Shown here one piece after another: positions 43,279-53,122 of a stretch of DNA of 62,784 bases. The stretch spans positions 1 to 62,784 of the forward strand of contig JASBTX010000036.1 of the NCBI GenBank assembly GCA_030148225.1. The letters are read 5' to 3'. The position numbers and the translations under genes were made by a program. The DNA comes from Paracoccaceae bacterium. Its GTDB lineage: Bacteria; Pseudomonadota; Alphaproteobacteria; Rhodobacterales; Rhodobacteraceae. The notes beneath the pieces were generated by a model. It ran no database searches, was not told the origin of the DNA, and saw nothing but the letters and a program-made list of their open reading frames with translations. Position 1 is the stretch's first letter, and each line of letters begins with the position of its first letter.

Positions 43279-43785
43279 ATGGCACTGAACGCACAACAAA
43301 AGCGTGTCAGCAAGAACCGCGTCAGCATCACGTTTGATGTGGAGGATGGCGGCTCGCTGCAGAAAAAGGAACTGCCCTTCATCATTGGCATGATCGGCGG
43401 GTATTCCGGTGACCGGGAAGACAAGGAACCCTTGGAAGACCGCACATTCTATTCAGTCGACAAGGATAATTTCAACGACGTGATGGCGCGGGTCGGACCC
43501 AAACTGAGCTACACGGTCGAGAACAAGATCCAGGATGACGGATCGGAATTCCAGGTCGAACTCGACTTCAAGTCGATGAAGGATTTCGAACCGGACGCGA
43601 TCGTCGACAAGGTCGAGCCGCTGCGCAAATTGGCGCAAACGCGCGAAAAACTGATGACGCTTGTCGCCAAGGCAGATCGCTCGCGCGACCTGGAGAAAGT
43701 GCTCAAGGAAATTCTGCAGGATGCAGACATGGTCAAGGCGCTTGGCGACGAACTGGGCGTCAGCACTCAGAAAGATGGAGAGTAA
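43279..43785 (+). CDS. tssB: T6SS sheath small subunit TssB
   Basis: A 168-residue TssB/VipA protein. Segments typical of the family: RVSITFDVEDGGSLQKKELP near the start, LPFIIGMIGGYSGD, and RTFYSVDKDNFNDVMARVGP, followed by the helical C-terminus. TssB and TssC form the contractile sheath. The gene follows hcp by 18 bases and precedes tssC by two. Confidence 0.95.
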   Translation: MALNAQQKRVSKNRVSITFDVEDGGSLQKKELPFIIGMIGGYSGDREDKEPLEDRTFYSVDKDNFNDVMARVGPKLSYTVENKIQDDGSEFQVELDFKSMKDFEPDAIVDKVEPLRKLAQTREKLMTLVAKADRSRDLEKVLKEILQDADMVKALGDELGVSTQKDGE

Positions 43786-43787
43786 AC

Positions 43788-45275
43788 GTGTCGGAAACTG
43801 AAGCAGGTGGCGGCGCAGCTCCCGCCGCAGAAGCCCTGGAAAAGATCAGTCTGCTCGACCGCGCGCTGGAAGCGACGGCCCAGACGCCGGCCGACCAGAC
43901 CAAGGAACTCTTGTCGGTTCTGACGGCGCAGGCAATGGAAGGCTCCATTGTCTGGGATCAGAATGTCGGTGTGACGATCCGCAATGCAGTGGCCGCGATC
44001 GACAAGCTGATGTCCAAGCAGATGTCCGCGATCATGCAGAATGAGAAGTTCCAGAAGCTGGAGGGCTCCTGGCGGGGGGTCCAGAAGGTTGTCCGGAATT
44101 CCGAACTCGGGCCGCAGCAGAAGATCAAGCTTGTCGATTACAACAAGGAAGAGCTTCTCGAACAGTTCGAGGATGCTCCGGCCGTAGATCGCAGCCCTCT
44201 GTTCGAAGCCTTGTACCAGGACGAGTTCGGGACGGCTGGTGGGGAACCTTACGGTCTTCTGATCGGTGATTATTTCTTCGGCTACGGTGATGAGGATGTG
44301 GCGCTTCTGACCTATATGGCGGAAACCGCAGCGGCTTGTCATGCTCCCTTCGTGGCGGCGGCTGGGTCCGCGATGTTCGAGTACAAGAGTTTCGAGAGCT
44401 TTGCCGAAGGTCGCCCGGTGGCGGCCGGGTTTGCCTCTCCGACTTACGCGGCCTGGAATGGTTTCCGTGACAGCGATGAAGCACGCTATGTCACCCTGAC
44501 TTTGCCAGCGACGCTTGCGCGCCTGCCCTACGGGGCAAATGGTGGGAAAGCCAAGACCTTCGATTACCATGAATTGGCCACGGACGCGGACGGTAACCAG
44601 CGGCCCAAGGACAATAGCGAACTGGTCTGGTCCAACGCTGCGTATGACATGGCGCTCAAGATGAACGAAGCGTTCACGGCTTTTGGCTGGTGTACGGCAA
44701 TCCGCGGTCTGGATAATGGCGGCAAGGTCGATCAATTGCCCAATCTGACCTTCAAGTCGGATGCAGGGGATGTGCAGCAGGCTTGTCCGACCGAGGTGAA
44801 CCTCACCGACGAGCGGGAAAAGGAACTGTCGGATCTCGGTTTCCTCCCGCTGGTGCATTACAAGAACACCAGCCATGCCGTGTTCATCGGCAGCCAGACC
44901 GCGCAGCGACCGAAGGTCTATGTAGACCCGGATGCGACGTCGAATGCCGCAATTTCGGCGCGCTTGCCCTATATCATGGCCTCCAGCCGCATTGCGCATT
45001 ACCTCAAGGTCATGGGGCGGGACATGCTGGGCTCAAATCTGGAGGCCAATGACATCAAGTCCAAATTGCAGTCCTGGATTGACCAGTACACCAATGCGGG
45101 TGCGATGGGGAATGCCGAGCGCTCCAAGACGCCGCTCGCCGAAAGCACGATCGATGTGATCGAGCAGCCCGGCAAACCGGGGGCCTATTCAGCCGTGGCC
45201 TATCTGCGCCCCTGGTTGCAGCTTGAAGAGCTGACGACCTCCGTGCGTATGGTCACCAAAATCCCGGGCGGGTGA
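43788..45275 (+). CDS. tssC: T6SS sheath large subunit TssC
   Basis: A 495-residue TssC/VipB protein with the family core QKLEGSWRGVQKVVRNSEL, GGEPYGLLIGDYFF and AAACHAPFVAAAGSAMF. Its C-terminal part (SRIAHYLKVMGRDMLGS, FEQPGKPGAYS-like end) carries the sheath-core handshake strands and the ClpV-accessible region. The start is a GTG two bases after tssB. A second, more divergent TssC homologue follows immediately. Confidence 0.95.
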   Translation: MSETEAGGGAAPAAEALEKISLLDRALEATAQTPADQTKELLSVLTAQAMEGSIVWDQNVGVTIRNAVAAIDKLMSKQMSAIMQNEKFQKLEGSWRGVQKVVRNSELGPQQKIKLVDYNKEELLEQFEDAPAVDRSPLFEALYQDEFGTAGGEPYGLLIGDYFFGYGDEDVALLTYMAETAAACHAPFVAAAGSAMFEYKSFESFAEGRPVAAGFASPTYAAWNGFRDSDEARYVTLTLPATLARLPYGANGGKAKTFDYHELATDADGNQRPKDNSELVWSNAAYDMALKMNEAFTAFGWCTAIRGLDNGGKVDQLPNLTFKSDAGDVQQACPTEVNLTDEREKELSDLGFLPLVHYKNTSHAVFIGSQTAQRPKVYVDPDATSNAAISARLPYIMASSRIAHYLKVMGRDMLGSNLEANDIKSKLQSWIDQYTNAGAMGNAERSKTPLAESTIDVIEQPGKPGAYSAVAYLRPWLQLEELTTSVRMVTKIPGG

Positions 45276-45285
45276 TGGAGTCCCT

Positions 45286-46683
45286 GTGACCCGTGCTTCG
45301 GATCTCATACCATGTCCATCTCCGCTGCCCTCAGAGGCAGTGGGGGTGGGACCTGTTCCAGAGGCCCGACTGGATCGTCTTCGGGCGCGCTTTTCCGATG
45401 TGGAAACGTTGACCTCTTTTCTGCGTCGGGCGATTCTGGACCTGGAAGATCTTCTGTCAACGCAACTGACTGCGGTGCTTGAGGCCGCTCCTTTCAAACA
45501 GATGGAAACCCGTTGGGCCGGGTTGGCCAGTGTGGTCTGGGCCAAGCGTGGTGCGTCTTCGGTGAAGATCAAGCTTCTGGATTTGAGCTGGGAAGAGCTC
45601 TCGCGTGATCTGCATTACACAAGCGAGATGCGCCGATCAGTGCTTTACAATCTGATGGGCCAACGCGAGCTCGACACTCTGGGCGGGGAGCCCTTTGGGC
45701 TTGCGATGCTGGATCATGGCTTGTCGATGGGTCTCGAGACGGAGTTTGACGATCTCTACACGGCCCAACTGGTCTGCGAACTCGCAGAGGCGGTCATGTG
45801 TCCCATCATCATGGGCGTGGCGGAGGATTTCTTCGGTGAGACCGACGCAGCCTGGCTGACGGATGCGCGTCGGATCACCAATGTCTTGAACAGCGAAGAG
45901 TATCGCAGCTGGCAAACCCTGCGCAGGCTGCCCAATGCCCGATTTCTGGCTCTGGTCATGCTGCGGACGCAGTTGCGGGGGCGGTATGAGGATCTCGATA
46001 TCGGGTTTCGCTTTCACCAGTGGCCCTCCGAGAGCGACGGGCTTTGGGGCTCCGCTGGGTACGACTTCCTGCGCACCGCAATTGCGGAATTCCTGCGCTG
46101 TGCGTGGTTCGGCTTTCTCAAACTTGTCGGAGCGAACCCGGGAGAGGGAGCCGTTCTGGCTCCTACCGAACACCCGATCCCGAACGGGTGTATCCGCGGT
46201 GCGCGGGCGCAACTGCGCATGACACGCAACCTGGCGCATCTGTATTCGGAGCTGGGCTTCATCCCGCTTGCCGAAAGCCCGAAGACCAATCTGCTTTATT
46301 TCGTGGGCAATCGCTCGGTGACCGAGACAGGCGGGTCCGCGGCCGCAGAGATCGTGACACAGCTGCAATCGGTGATGATTGCCTGCCGGATCGTGCATTA
46401 TCTCAAGGTACAGATCCGGGCGTTGATCGGACAGGTCAAAACCTCTGCGGAATGTGAACAAATCCTCAATGACTGGTTTGATCCTTACGTATCTGGCTCC
46501 AGCAGTTCGAGTGAATTGCAGGCCCGCTTTCCCTTGCAGGGCGCGCGGGTCCGCGTCACGGAAGCCGCCACGGATCGTGCCCGATTCCAATGCGAGGTAA
46601 TTGTCCGGCCACAATATCAGATCGACAATGTGCTTGGCGATATCACGCTGCGGACCGATTTCGGTGTGGGAAAGGCGATATAG
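45286..46683 (+). CDS. Second TssC-like sheath protein
   Basis: A 465-residue paralogue of TssC. It aligns with TssC over most of its length (FKQMETRWAGLASVVWAKRG, LGGEPFGLAMLDHGLSMG, CRIVHYLKVQIRALIG), but sequence identity is low and the N-terminus differs. Paired TssC proteins (ImpC/ImpD; TssC40/TssC41 in Agrobacterium) are known from alphaproteobacterial T6SS loci. It may join the sheath or cap one end. The start is a GTG 10 bases after tssC; an ATG-initiated frame is not available nearby. Confidence 0.88.
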   Translation: MTRASDLIPCPSPLPSEAVGVGPVPEARLDRLRARFSDVETLTSFLRRAILDLEDLLSTQLTAVLEAAPFKQMETRWAGLASVVWAKRGASSVKIKLLDLSWEELSRDLHYTSEMRRSVLYNLMGQRELDTLGGEPFGLAMLDHGLSMGLETEFDDLYTAQLVCELAEAVMCPIIMGVAEDFFGETDAAWLTDARRITNVLNSEEYRSWQTLRRLPNARFLALVMLRTQLRGRYEDLDIGFRFHQWPSESDGLWGSAGYDFLRTAIAEFLRCAWFGFLKLVGANPGEGAVLAPTEHPIPNGCIRGARAQLRMTRNLAHLYSELGFIPLAESPKTNLLYFVGNRSVTETGGSAAAEIVTQLQSVMIACRIVHYLKVQIRALIGQVKTSAECEQILNDWFDPYVSGSSSSSELQARFPLQGARVRVTEAATDRARFQCEVIVRPQYQIDNVLGDITLRTDFGVGKAI

Positions 46684-47088
46684 ATGAGCTTTGCATCTGC
46701 CTTTCTCGACCTGCCCGACGACCTGAGTGTCGAGGACCGGGTCGGGTTTCATGTCGAAACCTTGCTGCAATCCATTGCACCCGAACAGGTGGTTGGGCCG
46801 GAATTGCCCCATGTGCGGTTGTCTAACCTGTGTTTCGGGGTGCCCATGGACTGGGCCTTGGGGGAGGGGCAGCGCAATACCCAGGTGCGCAGCATGTTGC
46901 GCGACCGGCTTGAGAAATTCGAACCACGCCTGGCGCTGATGTCGGAGATTTCCCTGCAAGAGGATACAACCGAGAACTCGGTGACCTTCTACATTGCCGG
47001 TGCGGTGCGCAGCCAGAGCGGGACGGACAGGGTCGAGATCATCAAGACCCTGTCCCGCATGGATCAATATCCCCAGAAAGCCGGCTGA
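46684..47088 (+). CDS. tssE: T6SS baseplate protein TssE (gp25-like)
   Basis: A 134-residue gp25-like wedge protein. Key features are the helix around RNTQVRSMLRDRLEKFEPRL, the glutamate-containing strand that anchors the first sheath ring, and the end NSVTFYIAGAVR. The start ATG directly follows the stop of the upstream gene. It ends 4 bases before tssF. Confidence 0.9.
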   Translation: MSFASAFLDLPDDLSVEDRVGFHVETLLQSIAPEQVVGPELPHVRLSNLCFGVPMDWALGEGQRNTQVRSMLRDRLEKFEPRLALMSEISLQEDTTENSVTFYIAGAVRSQSGTDRVEIIKTLSRMDQYPQKAG

Positions 47089-47092
47089 TCCG

Positions 47093-48877
47093 ATGGACCA
47101 GATCCTCCAATATTACGAAACCGAGCTTGAATATATGCGGCGGGCCTTTGATGCGTTCGAGGCCACACATCCGCAAAAGGCCAAGGCCTTGGGAATCAGT
47201 GCCGGACGCTCTTCGGATCCGGATGTTCAGCGTCTGGCGGATTCTGTTGCATTGCATGCGGCCCGGCTGGCCAAGCGGCTGGATGATACTCTGCCGGAAA
47301 CAGCCCTTGATCTGATCCGGATGCTGGCTCCGGCCTTTTTGTTGGGGGCGCCCAGCTATGCTGCGGTAAAGCTGGATGCGACATCTGAAGCTCTGGCGGA
47401 TCCGGTGGCCCTGCGGGCTGGCACGCGCATGGCTGTGGCGCTGACGGAGGACAGCACGGAATGTCTGTTCTCGGTTGCGCGCGATGTCGAGCTCAAACCT
47501 TGCATGATCAGCAAAGTCACGCTGGAGCGGGCGCCGCTTCGGTTCGATGTGCCGGAAGGGTTGCGGGGCTGTGAGGCAGTCATTTGCCTCATGGTGACAC
47601 CCTTCGAGGCTGGCCAGGGGTTCAAGGATATTGGGTGTGACAGGTTCGAGCTTTATGTCTCCGCGTCCGGTGGCCGGAAACATCGCCTGATAGATGTGCT
47701 CAGCGGGGACGTTATTGGCGTGGGCTATGCTGCGGCGTCGGCACGGCAGACCCGAATGCTGCCCCTGGACGGGTTCGGGCTCACGATGGGCTGGGATCCC
47801 AGCACGTTCCTGCCGCGGGAGGCGTCACAACCCACGGCCCTCTCGCGGCTGCGGGACTTCCTGGCCTATCCGGACAAGGCATCCTTCTTCACGCTTTCCC
47901 AGACGGATGGAGGGTTCCAGGCCTGTCCCACAGGCCCGGTTGAAGTGCGCGTCTTTCTCTCCAGCGAGGGCGCACAGAAACTGTCATCGTTAGAGCGTGG
48001 CGACCTGGAGACCAATGTCGTACCGGTCGTGAACCTCTATCTCGATCAGTCTTTGCCGGTTCGGTACGATTATGCCCGCACCCATGTGCCGGTCAAACCG
48101 AGCTTGGCTTCGGACATGAATGTCACCTGTCTTCAAATCCGGGACATCCGCAAACTGACTTCGGAGGGGGAAGCTTTGCTGCCGAGGATCACCTCGCCGC
48201 AACGGCGCGATGCGCGCAGATTGCCGGTCTGGCAGGAACGCTTCAGCGTCGGTGAATTCGACCCGGCGCGCCGCGAGGTGAGTTTTTCGGTCGAGGCCGG
48301 TCTTGGTCCCGATCCCGAGCCACTGGATTTCGTGGCGGATCTTTATTGTTCCAACGGCAAGGCGGCCTTTGCCCTGCGCCCGAGCACCCGGGTGTTCTTC
48401 AGAGATGATCGTGTGGCGGAGACACCGTTTCGCCTGCTCGACGAACCCAGTGTGCCCATCCTGCCGGACATGCGGGCGGAACGCTTGTGGGATCTGCTGT
48501 CGCTGATCAACGGCAATTTCACCACCGTGTTCGATGCACAAAGCCCGGTAGAGGCACTCAAGGAGGCACTGCATCTGTGTGCGCCGTCAGGCTATGCGGA
48601 TGTGGCGAACGCGATCTGGGATGTGACCGTGACCCAATCCATCGCGCCGGTGCAGATCGGTCGCAAGGTACTGCTCTCGTCGGGCAGTCGTATCGAGGTG
48701 GTGCTGGATGTCGAAGCACTGCCTTTTGCCCGACATGTCTTTGCCACAGCCTTGCATCTCTATTTTGCCTCTCTGATCAGTTATGATCGGTTTTTTCAGC
48801 TCAGCCTGCGCGAACGTGGGCGCCCGCAGCCCTTCAAGGTCTTCAAGCGTCAGCATGGCGGTCAGCTATGCGGATAA
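47093..48877 (+). CDS. tssF: T6SS baseplate protein TssF
   Basis: A 594-residue TssF/ImpG/VasA protein. The N-terminus ILQYYETELEYMRRAFDAF and the following DPDVQRLADSVALHAARLAKRLDD are diagnostic, as are TRFEVYLS-like FELYVSASGG and the C-terminal GSRIEVVLDVEALPFARHVF. It forms the baseplate wedge with TssE, TssG and TssK. ATG 47093 is chosen; upstream in-frame sequence overlaps tssE in antisense-like composition. It overlaps tssG by 10 bases. Confidence 0.95.
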   Translation: MDQILQYYETELEYMRRAFDAFEATHPQKAKALGISAGRSSDPDVQRLADSVALHAARLAKRLDDTLPETALDLIRMLAPAFLLGAPSYAAVKLDATSEALADPVALRAGTRMAVALTEDSTECLFSVARDVELKPCMISKVTLERAPLRFDVPEGLRGCEAVICLMVTPFEAGQGFKDIGCDRFELYVSASGGRKHRLIDVLSGDVIGVGYAAASARQTRMLPLDGFGLTMGWDPSTFLPREASQPTALSRLRDFLAYPDKASFFTLSQTDGGFQACPTGPVEVRVFLSSEGAQKLSSLERGDLETNVVPVVNLYLDQSLPVRYDYARTHVPVKPSLASDMNVTCLQIRDIRKLTSEGEALLPRITSPQRRDARRLPVWQERFSVGEFDPARREVSFSVEAGLGPDPEPLDFVADLYCSNGKAAFALRPSTRVFFRDDRVAETPFRLLDEPSVPILPDMRAERLWDLLSLINGNFTTVFDAQSPVEALKEALHLCAPSGYADVANAIWDVTVTQSIAPVQIGRKVLLSSGSRIEVVLDVEALPFARHVFATALHLYFASLISYDRFFQLSLRERGRPQPFKVFKRQHGGQLCG

Positions 48878-49806
48878 AGGACAAGACGGCGCGGGTGCTG
48901 ATCGATCTGCCATTGCTGCAGGCCGATAGGCTGAACATGCCGCAGTACCGGCATGCGATGCAGGAGGGTGCGTTTGATCCCTTTCCTGACGGTACGCAAT
49001 CCGGGGGCGTGTTGGCGCAAAACAGCGGTGTCACCTCCACTGCGCTGTCCGGGGCACCCTTGACCAGCTTTGACAGTGCGCTGCCCGATCATATCCAGTT
49101 TGCAATGCTCTCGGCCTTGCATGCGGATGATACGGGATTGCGGGATTTTCTGGCACTTTTTGACCGGCGCTTGCTGGCACTCGAAGTCCGTGTGCGCCGG
49201 GCATCGGTTCTGGTGGCCACCCAGGATGATCAGGGACGCATTGCAGCCTCTATCCTGTCCCGGCTGTTGCGCTTGGTCAAACGCAGCCCCGGGGACAGCC
49301 GCTATCTCAACCTCTTGCTACCGCTTCTGTCGCGCACCCGCAGTCTGGAAGGTCTGCGCGAAATATTGGCCTGGTGGACCGGTTCCAGGGTCACGGTTTC
49401 TGCCAAATTCGACACGTTGCGGCGGATCGACACGGACAGTCTGAGCATGCTGACGACATCTCGCAAATCTGCCGTGGCGCTGGGGCAGGGAGCGCTTCTG
49501 GGGCGCTTCGGGCGCACTCCGATGGGGCATATCTCCGTCCGGATTGCCTGCCCTGACCGCACGGCACTTGATGCTTTGATTGAGGATGTGGACGCGTTGG
49601 CCGAGCTGCGCTCGGTCACTGCGCAATATCTGCGCGACCCGGTGCCGGTGAGCTTTTTTGCCACGATCCCCCGGCGATGCCTTGCTGCGCCACGCCTGTC
49701 TGCGCATCCCGGGCGCGCTGATCGACTTGGCGCGTATAATCTCTTGCAGCCCGCGCATCGCCCTGATGCGTGGGCCAGCATCAAACTCACACAAATCTCA
49801 GCATAA
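48868..49806 (+). CDS. tssG: T6SS baseplate protein TssG
   Basis: A 312-residue TssG/ImpH/VasB protein. Recognised by FALLSALHADDTG-type helix LSALHADDTGLRDFLALFDRR, the central REILAWWTGSRVTV, ALGQGALLGR and the C-terminal LRDPVPVSFF. TssG clamps TssF dimers in the wedge. The start overlaps tssF. Confidence 0.9.
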   Translation: MRIKDKTARVLIDLPLLQADRLNMPQYRHAMQEGAFDPFPDGTQSGGVLAQNSGVTSTALSGAPLTSFDSALPDHIQFAMLSALHADDTGLRDFLALFDRRLLALEVRVRRASVLVATQDDQGRIAASILSRLLRLVKRSPGDSRYLNLLLPLLSRTRSLEGLREILAWWTGSRVTVSAKFDTLRRIDTDSLSMLTTSRKSAVALGQGALLGRFGRTPMGHISVRIACPDRTALDALIEDVDALAELRSVTAQYLRDPVPVSFFATIPRRCLAAPRLSAHPGRADRLGAYNLLQPAHRPDAWASIKLTQISA

Positions 49807-49817
49807 GGTATGTTCCA

Positions 49818-52382
49818 TTGGCCAGCCTGACGAAACTTGTTGCCCGTTTGTCATCGTCCCTCAAAGCCGACCTCGAAAATGCGGTGGGCGAAGCCATCAA
49901 GCGCAAAGCCGCCACTGTCGAGCCGGCGCATTGGCTTTATCACATCATCTATGGCGGCAATGCCGCCATGCGGACGTTTCTTGAGGATCAAGGGGTCAAT
50001 CTGTCGGAGCTCCAATCCGAGCTGGAACGGGAGATGCCGTACGGATCGGGCAATGGACACCAGCAGCCGACCTTGTCCGGCTCCCTGAGCAAGCTCATCG
50101 AGCAGGCCTGGCTGCATGCATCGGTCGAGATGTCCTTGGGTCAGATCACGCCAGAGGTGTTTCTCCTTGTCTCCCAGTTGCCCAACACGCTGGGCGCCAA
50201 GGCTCTTGTGCTGCAGGGTCTCAGGCCGATGTCGACGGATGCGCTGCGGGCGTTTGCGGCTGAACAAAGCCGCAATATTGCTGCCTTGTCCCGAGAGGGG
50301 GGAGAAACCCATGCGGCCGGTGGCGGTGATGGGACCGCGTTGCAGAAATATACCGTCAACCTGACCCAGCTTGCCCGAGATGGCGCGCTTGACACGGTTC
50401 TGGGCCGCACGACCGAGGTTGCCAAGGCCATTGATGTGCTCTTGCGCAAACGTCAGAACAACCCGATCCTTCTGGGCGCGCCCGGGGTGGGCAAGACCGC
50501 CGTCGTCGAGGGCCTGGCGCAGAAGATCGCCTCGGGTGAAGTTCCCGAACAATTGCGAGGCGCTGATCTTGTCAGTCTCGACATGGGCCTCTTGCAGGCG
50601 GGCGCCAGTGTGAAGGGCGAATTCGAAGAGCGCCTGAAAAACGTCATCAAGGAGGTCCAGGCCTCCGAGACACCCATCATCGTCTTCATCGACGAGGCCC
50701 ATACGATGATCGGAGCGGGGGGCACCGAAGGGCAGAACGATGCCGCGAACCTTTTGAAACCGGCCCTGGCCCGGGGTGAGTTCCGCACGGTGGCGGCCAC
50801 GACCTTTGCCGAGTACAAGAGATATTTCGAGAAGGATCCGGCCCTGTCGCGCCGTTTCCAGCCCATCACCATCGACGAGCCCTCCCGTGATGCCTCCGTC
50901 AATATCCTGCGTGCCGTGGCCGAGGGATTGAGCAAGCACCATGATGTGCTGGTGCGCGAAGAGGCCATCAAGGCGGCCGTGGATCTGTCGATCCGGTTCA
51001 TGCCGTCGCGGCGTTTGCCGGACAAGGCCATCAGCCTTCTGGACACGGCTTGCGCCCGGGTGGCCCTGTCGCAGCATGCGCGCCCCGTTCAGATCGAGAC
51101 ATTGGAGGAAGAGCTGCGCTTCGTGGAGGCCGAACTGGCCAAGTCGGAGACGGATGCGCGCATGTTTGGCGATGCGGGCTTTGATCCGACCGCGCTGAAC
51201 TCCAGCATCGAGGACCTGCAGGCCATGGTCGCGGACCGGATGTCCATGTGGGAGGATCAGAAGGAAAAAGTGCAGCAGAGGCTGGCAGCCGCGCGTGTGG
51301 CGGCGGGTGATGATGGTGTCCTAGCCCAGGCGGTCGAAACTGGCGATGCGGGAGAGATCATCCTTGTGCATCCTTGGGTGACGCAGGCCACGATTGCCGA
51401 GGTTGTCTCGGATTGGACCGGTGTTCCGATTGCCAATCTCGGGGCCAGTGAGGCCGAGCGGCTTCTGGGCCTCGAGGACACACTCAAGGCGCGGGTGATC
51501 GGGCAGGATGATGCCATTGCGGCCATTGCCCGTTCGCTCAAGATTTCCCGTGCCGGCTTGACCGATACACGCAAACCCATCGGTGTCTTCCTGATGTGTG
51601 GCCCTTCGGGTGTCGGCAAGACCGAGACCGCCTTGGCCATCGCCGACCAGTTCTTTGGAGGAGAAGACGCGGTCACGACAATCAACATGACCGAATTCAA
51701 GGAAGCCCATAAAGTCTCGATGCTGCTGGGGGCGGCGGCCGGCTATGTCGGCTATGGCAAGGGGGGTGTCTTGACGGAAGCCGTGCGTCGTCGGCCTTAT
51801 TGTGTGCTTTTGCTGGACGAGATGGAGAAAGCCCACCGCGAGATCCAGGACATCTTCTTCCAGATTTTCGACAAGGGACACATCTCCGACAGTGAAGGCA
51901 ATGAGGTCGATTTCCGCAACACGATCATCATCATGACATCCAATGCCGGTGGTGAGGAAATTCGCGATTACATCAGCGGAGCCGACCATGATCCGACCTC
52001 GCAGGAGTTGGCCGATCACTTGCGCCCGTTGCTGCTCGACTGGTTCAGCCCCGCCTTTATCGGCCGCACCGAACTGATCGCCTATCGCCCTCTGACACCC
52101 GAGGTTGGCAGCAAGCTCACGGAGATTCACCTCAACCGGATCAAGAAGCGGATTGCGGTTCAATACGGCGCGACGTTTGGCTGGGAACAGAGCTTTGTCG
52201 ACTACGTCGTGCGGGCCAATTCGGATCCCTTGTCCGGCGGTCGGGCGCTCGAGGCGATCATCAACAAGAAATTTCTGCCGCGCCTTGCCGAGGAATGCAT
52301 TGCCCGCGTGATCGAGGACAAGCCGATGCGCGCGATCACGGTCGCGCATGACGGCTGTGATGTCGTCTTAAGCATGGAGTGA
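49818..52382 (+). CDS. clpV: T6SS sheath disassembly ATPase ClpV (TssH)
   Basis: An 854-residue AAA+ unfoldase that disassembles contracted TssB/TssC sheaths. The N-terminal Clp repeat domain (about 1-150) is followed by two ATPase modules: Walker A1 GAPGVGKTAVVEG near residue 220 with Walker B VFIDEAHTMIGAGG, a middle helical domain, then Walker A2 CGPSGVGKTETALA near 595 with LLLDEMEKAH. The start is assigned to TTG 49818 (LASLTKLVARLSSSLK) with AAGGT upstream. An ATG at 49770 would overlap tssG and add unconserved residues. Confidence 0.94.
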   Translation: MASLTKLVARLSSSLKADLENAVGEAIKRKAATVEPAHWLYHIIYGGNAAMRTFLEDQGVNLSELQSELEREMPYGSGNGHQQPTLSGSLSKLIEQAWLHASVEMSLGQITPEVFLLVSQLPNTLGAKALVLQGLRPMSTDALRAFAAEQSRNIAALSREGGETHAAGGGDGTALQKYTVNLTQLARDGALDTVLGRTTEVAKAIDVLLRKRQNNPILLGAPGVGKTAVVEGLAQKIASGEVPEQLRGADLVSLDMGLLQAGASVKGEFEERLKNVIKEVQASETPIIVFIDEAHTMIGAGGTEGQNDAANLLKPALARGEFRTVAATTFAEYKRYFEKDPALSRRFQPITIDEPSRDASVNILRAVAEGLSKHHDVLVREEAIKAAVDLSIRFMPSRRLPDKAISLLDTACARVALSQHARPVQIETLEEELRFVEAELAKSETDARMFGDAGFDPTALNSSIEDLQAMVADRMSMWEDQKEKVQQRLAAARVAAGDDGVLAQAVETGDAGEIILVHPWVTQATIAEVVSDWTGVPIANLGASEAERLLGLEDTLKARVIGQDDAIAAIARSLKISRAGLTDTRKPIGVFLMCGPSGVGKTETALAIADQFFGGEDAVTTINMTEFKEAHKVSMLLGAAAGYVGYGKGGVLTEAVRRRPYCVLLLDEMEKAHREIQDIFFQIFDKGHISDSEGNEVDFRNTIIIMTSNAGGEEIRDYISGADHDPTSQELADHLRPLLLDWFSPAFIGRTELIAYRPLTPEVGSKLTEIHLNRIKKRIAVQYGATFGWEQSFVDYVVRANSDPLSGGRALEAIINKKFLPRLAEECIARVIEDKPMRAITVAHDGCDVVLSME

Positions 52383-52387
52383 TCTTG

Positions 52388-53122
52388 ATGAGACCACGCA
52401 TCTTTCGCAGAATTCGGGCTGCGGGGGCGGTGCTCTGCACCTTTGCCCTCGGTCTGCTCGATCCGGTCTGGGCACAAAGCTCTCCGGTTCTCCGGCTTGC
52501 CACCCAAGATTTGCCACCCTACCAGATGATCGAAGGTGATATGATGACCGGTATCGCAGTCGAGCGGGTGCGCTGCGCTCTTGATGCGATCAATGTTCCT
52601 TATGAGCTGCACATGACGGTGTGGGCGGATGCGCAGCTTGGTACGCAGACCGGGCGTTTTGACGGGTTCTTCGTCGGGTCCGCGACCAATGCCCGGGCCA
52701 ATTACGCGGTGCCCTCGGAGACTGTCGTTTCCGAGGACCTGGCCTGGTACCTGCCATTGGGATCCGACATTGACCCGAATGATCCGAAAGATGCGCTCTC
52801 GGCACGGTACAGTGCGAAATTCGCCACATCGAAATGGCAGCTTTTGCATCGGAATGGCTACAACGTCGTGATGCGGCCACGCGATGCGGAGTCGCTTTTG
52901 AACATGCTGATCGTGGGCGATATCGATGTGGCGCTGGAATATGAGCTGATCTTCGAACATTACATGGAAAAACGCGGATTGTTCGAAGATCAGTTCCGGA
53001 AAATCCCGTTTCGCCGCCAGGACATGAGCGTTCATTTCTCCAAGAAATACACGGAAGCCAATCCTCTCTTCCTGTCTCGTTTCAACACCCAGATGCAACG
53101 CTGCCTGTCGGAGATCCAATGA
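52388..53122 (+). CDS. Extracellular solute-binding protein family 3-like, inside T6SS operon
   Basis: A 244-residue exported protein of the SBP_bac_3 type. After the signal peptide (ending PVWAQ near residue 31) comes VLRLATQDLPPYQMIEGDMM, typical of amino-acid-type binding proteins, then FDGFFVGSATNARANYAVPS and NMLIVGDIDVALEYELI. It overlaps the clpV end closely and the FHA gene by 4 bases, so it is embedded in the operon. No permease or ATPase accompanies it. It probably senses or buffers a periplasmic ligand. Confidence 0.82.
   Translation: MRPRIFRRIRAAGAVLCTFALGLLDPVWAQSSPVLRLATQDLPPYQMIEGDMMTGIAVERVRCALDAINVPYELHMTVWADAQLGTQTGRFDGFFVGSATNARANYAVPSETVVSEDLAWYLPLGSDIDPNDPKDALSARYSAKFATSKWQLLHRNGYNVVMRPRDAESLLNMLIVGDIDVALEYELIFEHYMEKRGLFEDQFRKIPFRRQDMSVHFSKKYTEANPLFLSRFNTQMQRCLSEIQ

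Noticed and set aside
45637..47067. A 476-codon minus-strand frame opposite the second tssC gene
   Set aside because: Antisense shadow; no domain and improbable composition, while the sense strand gives TssC-like and TssE proteins.
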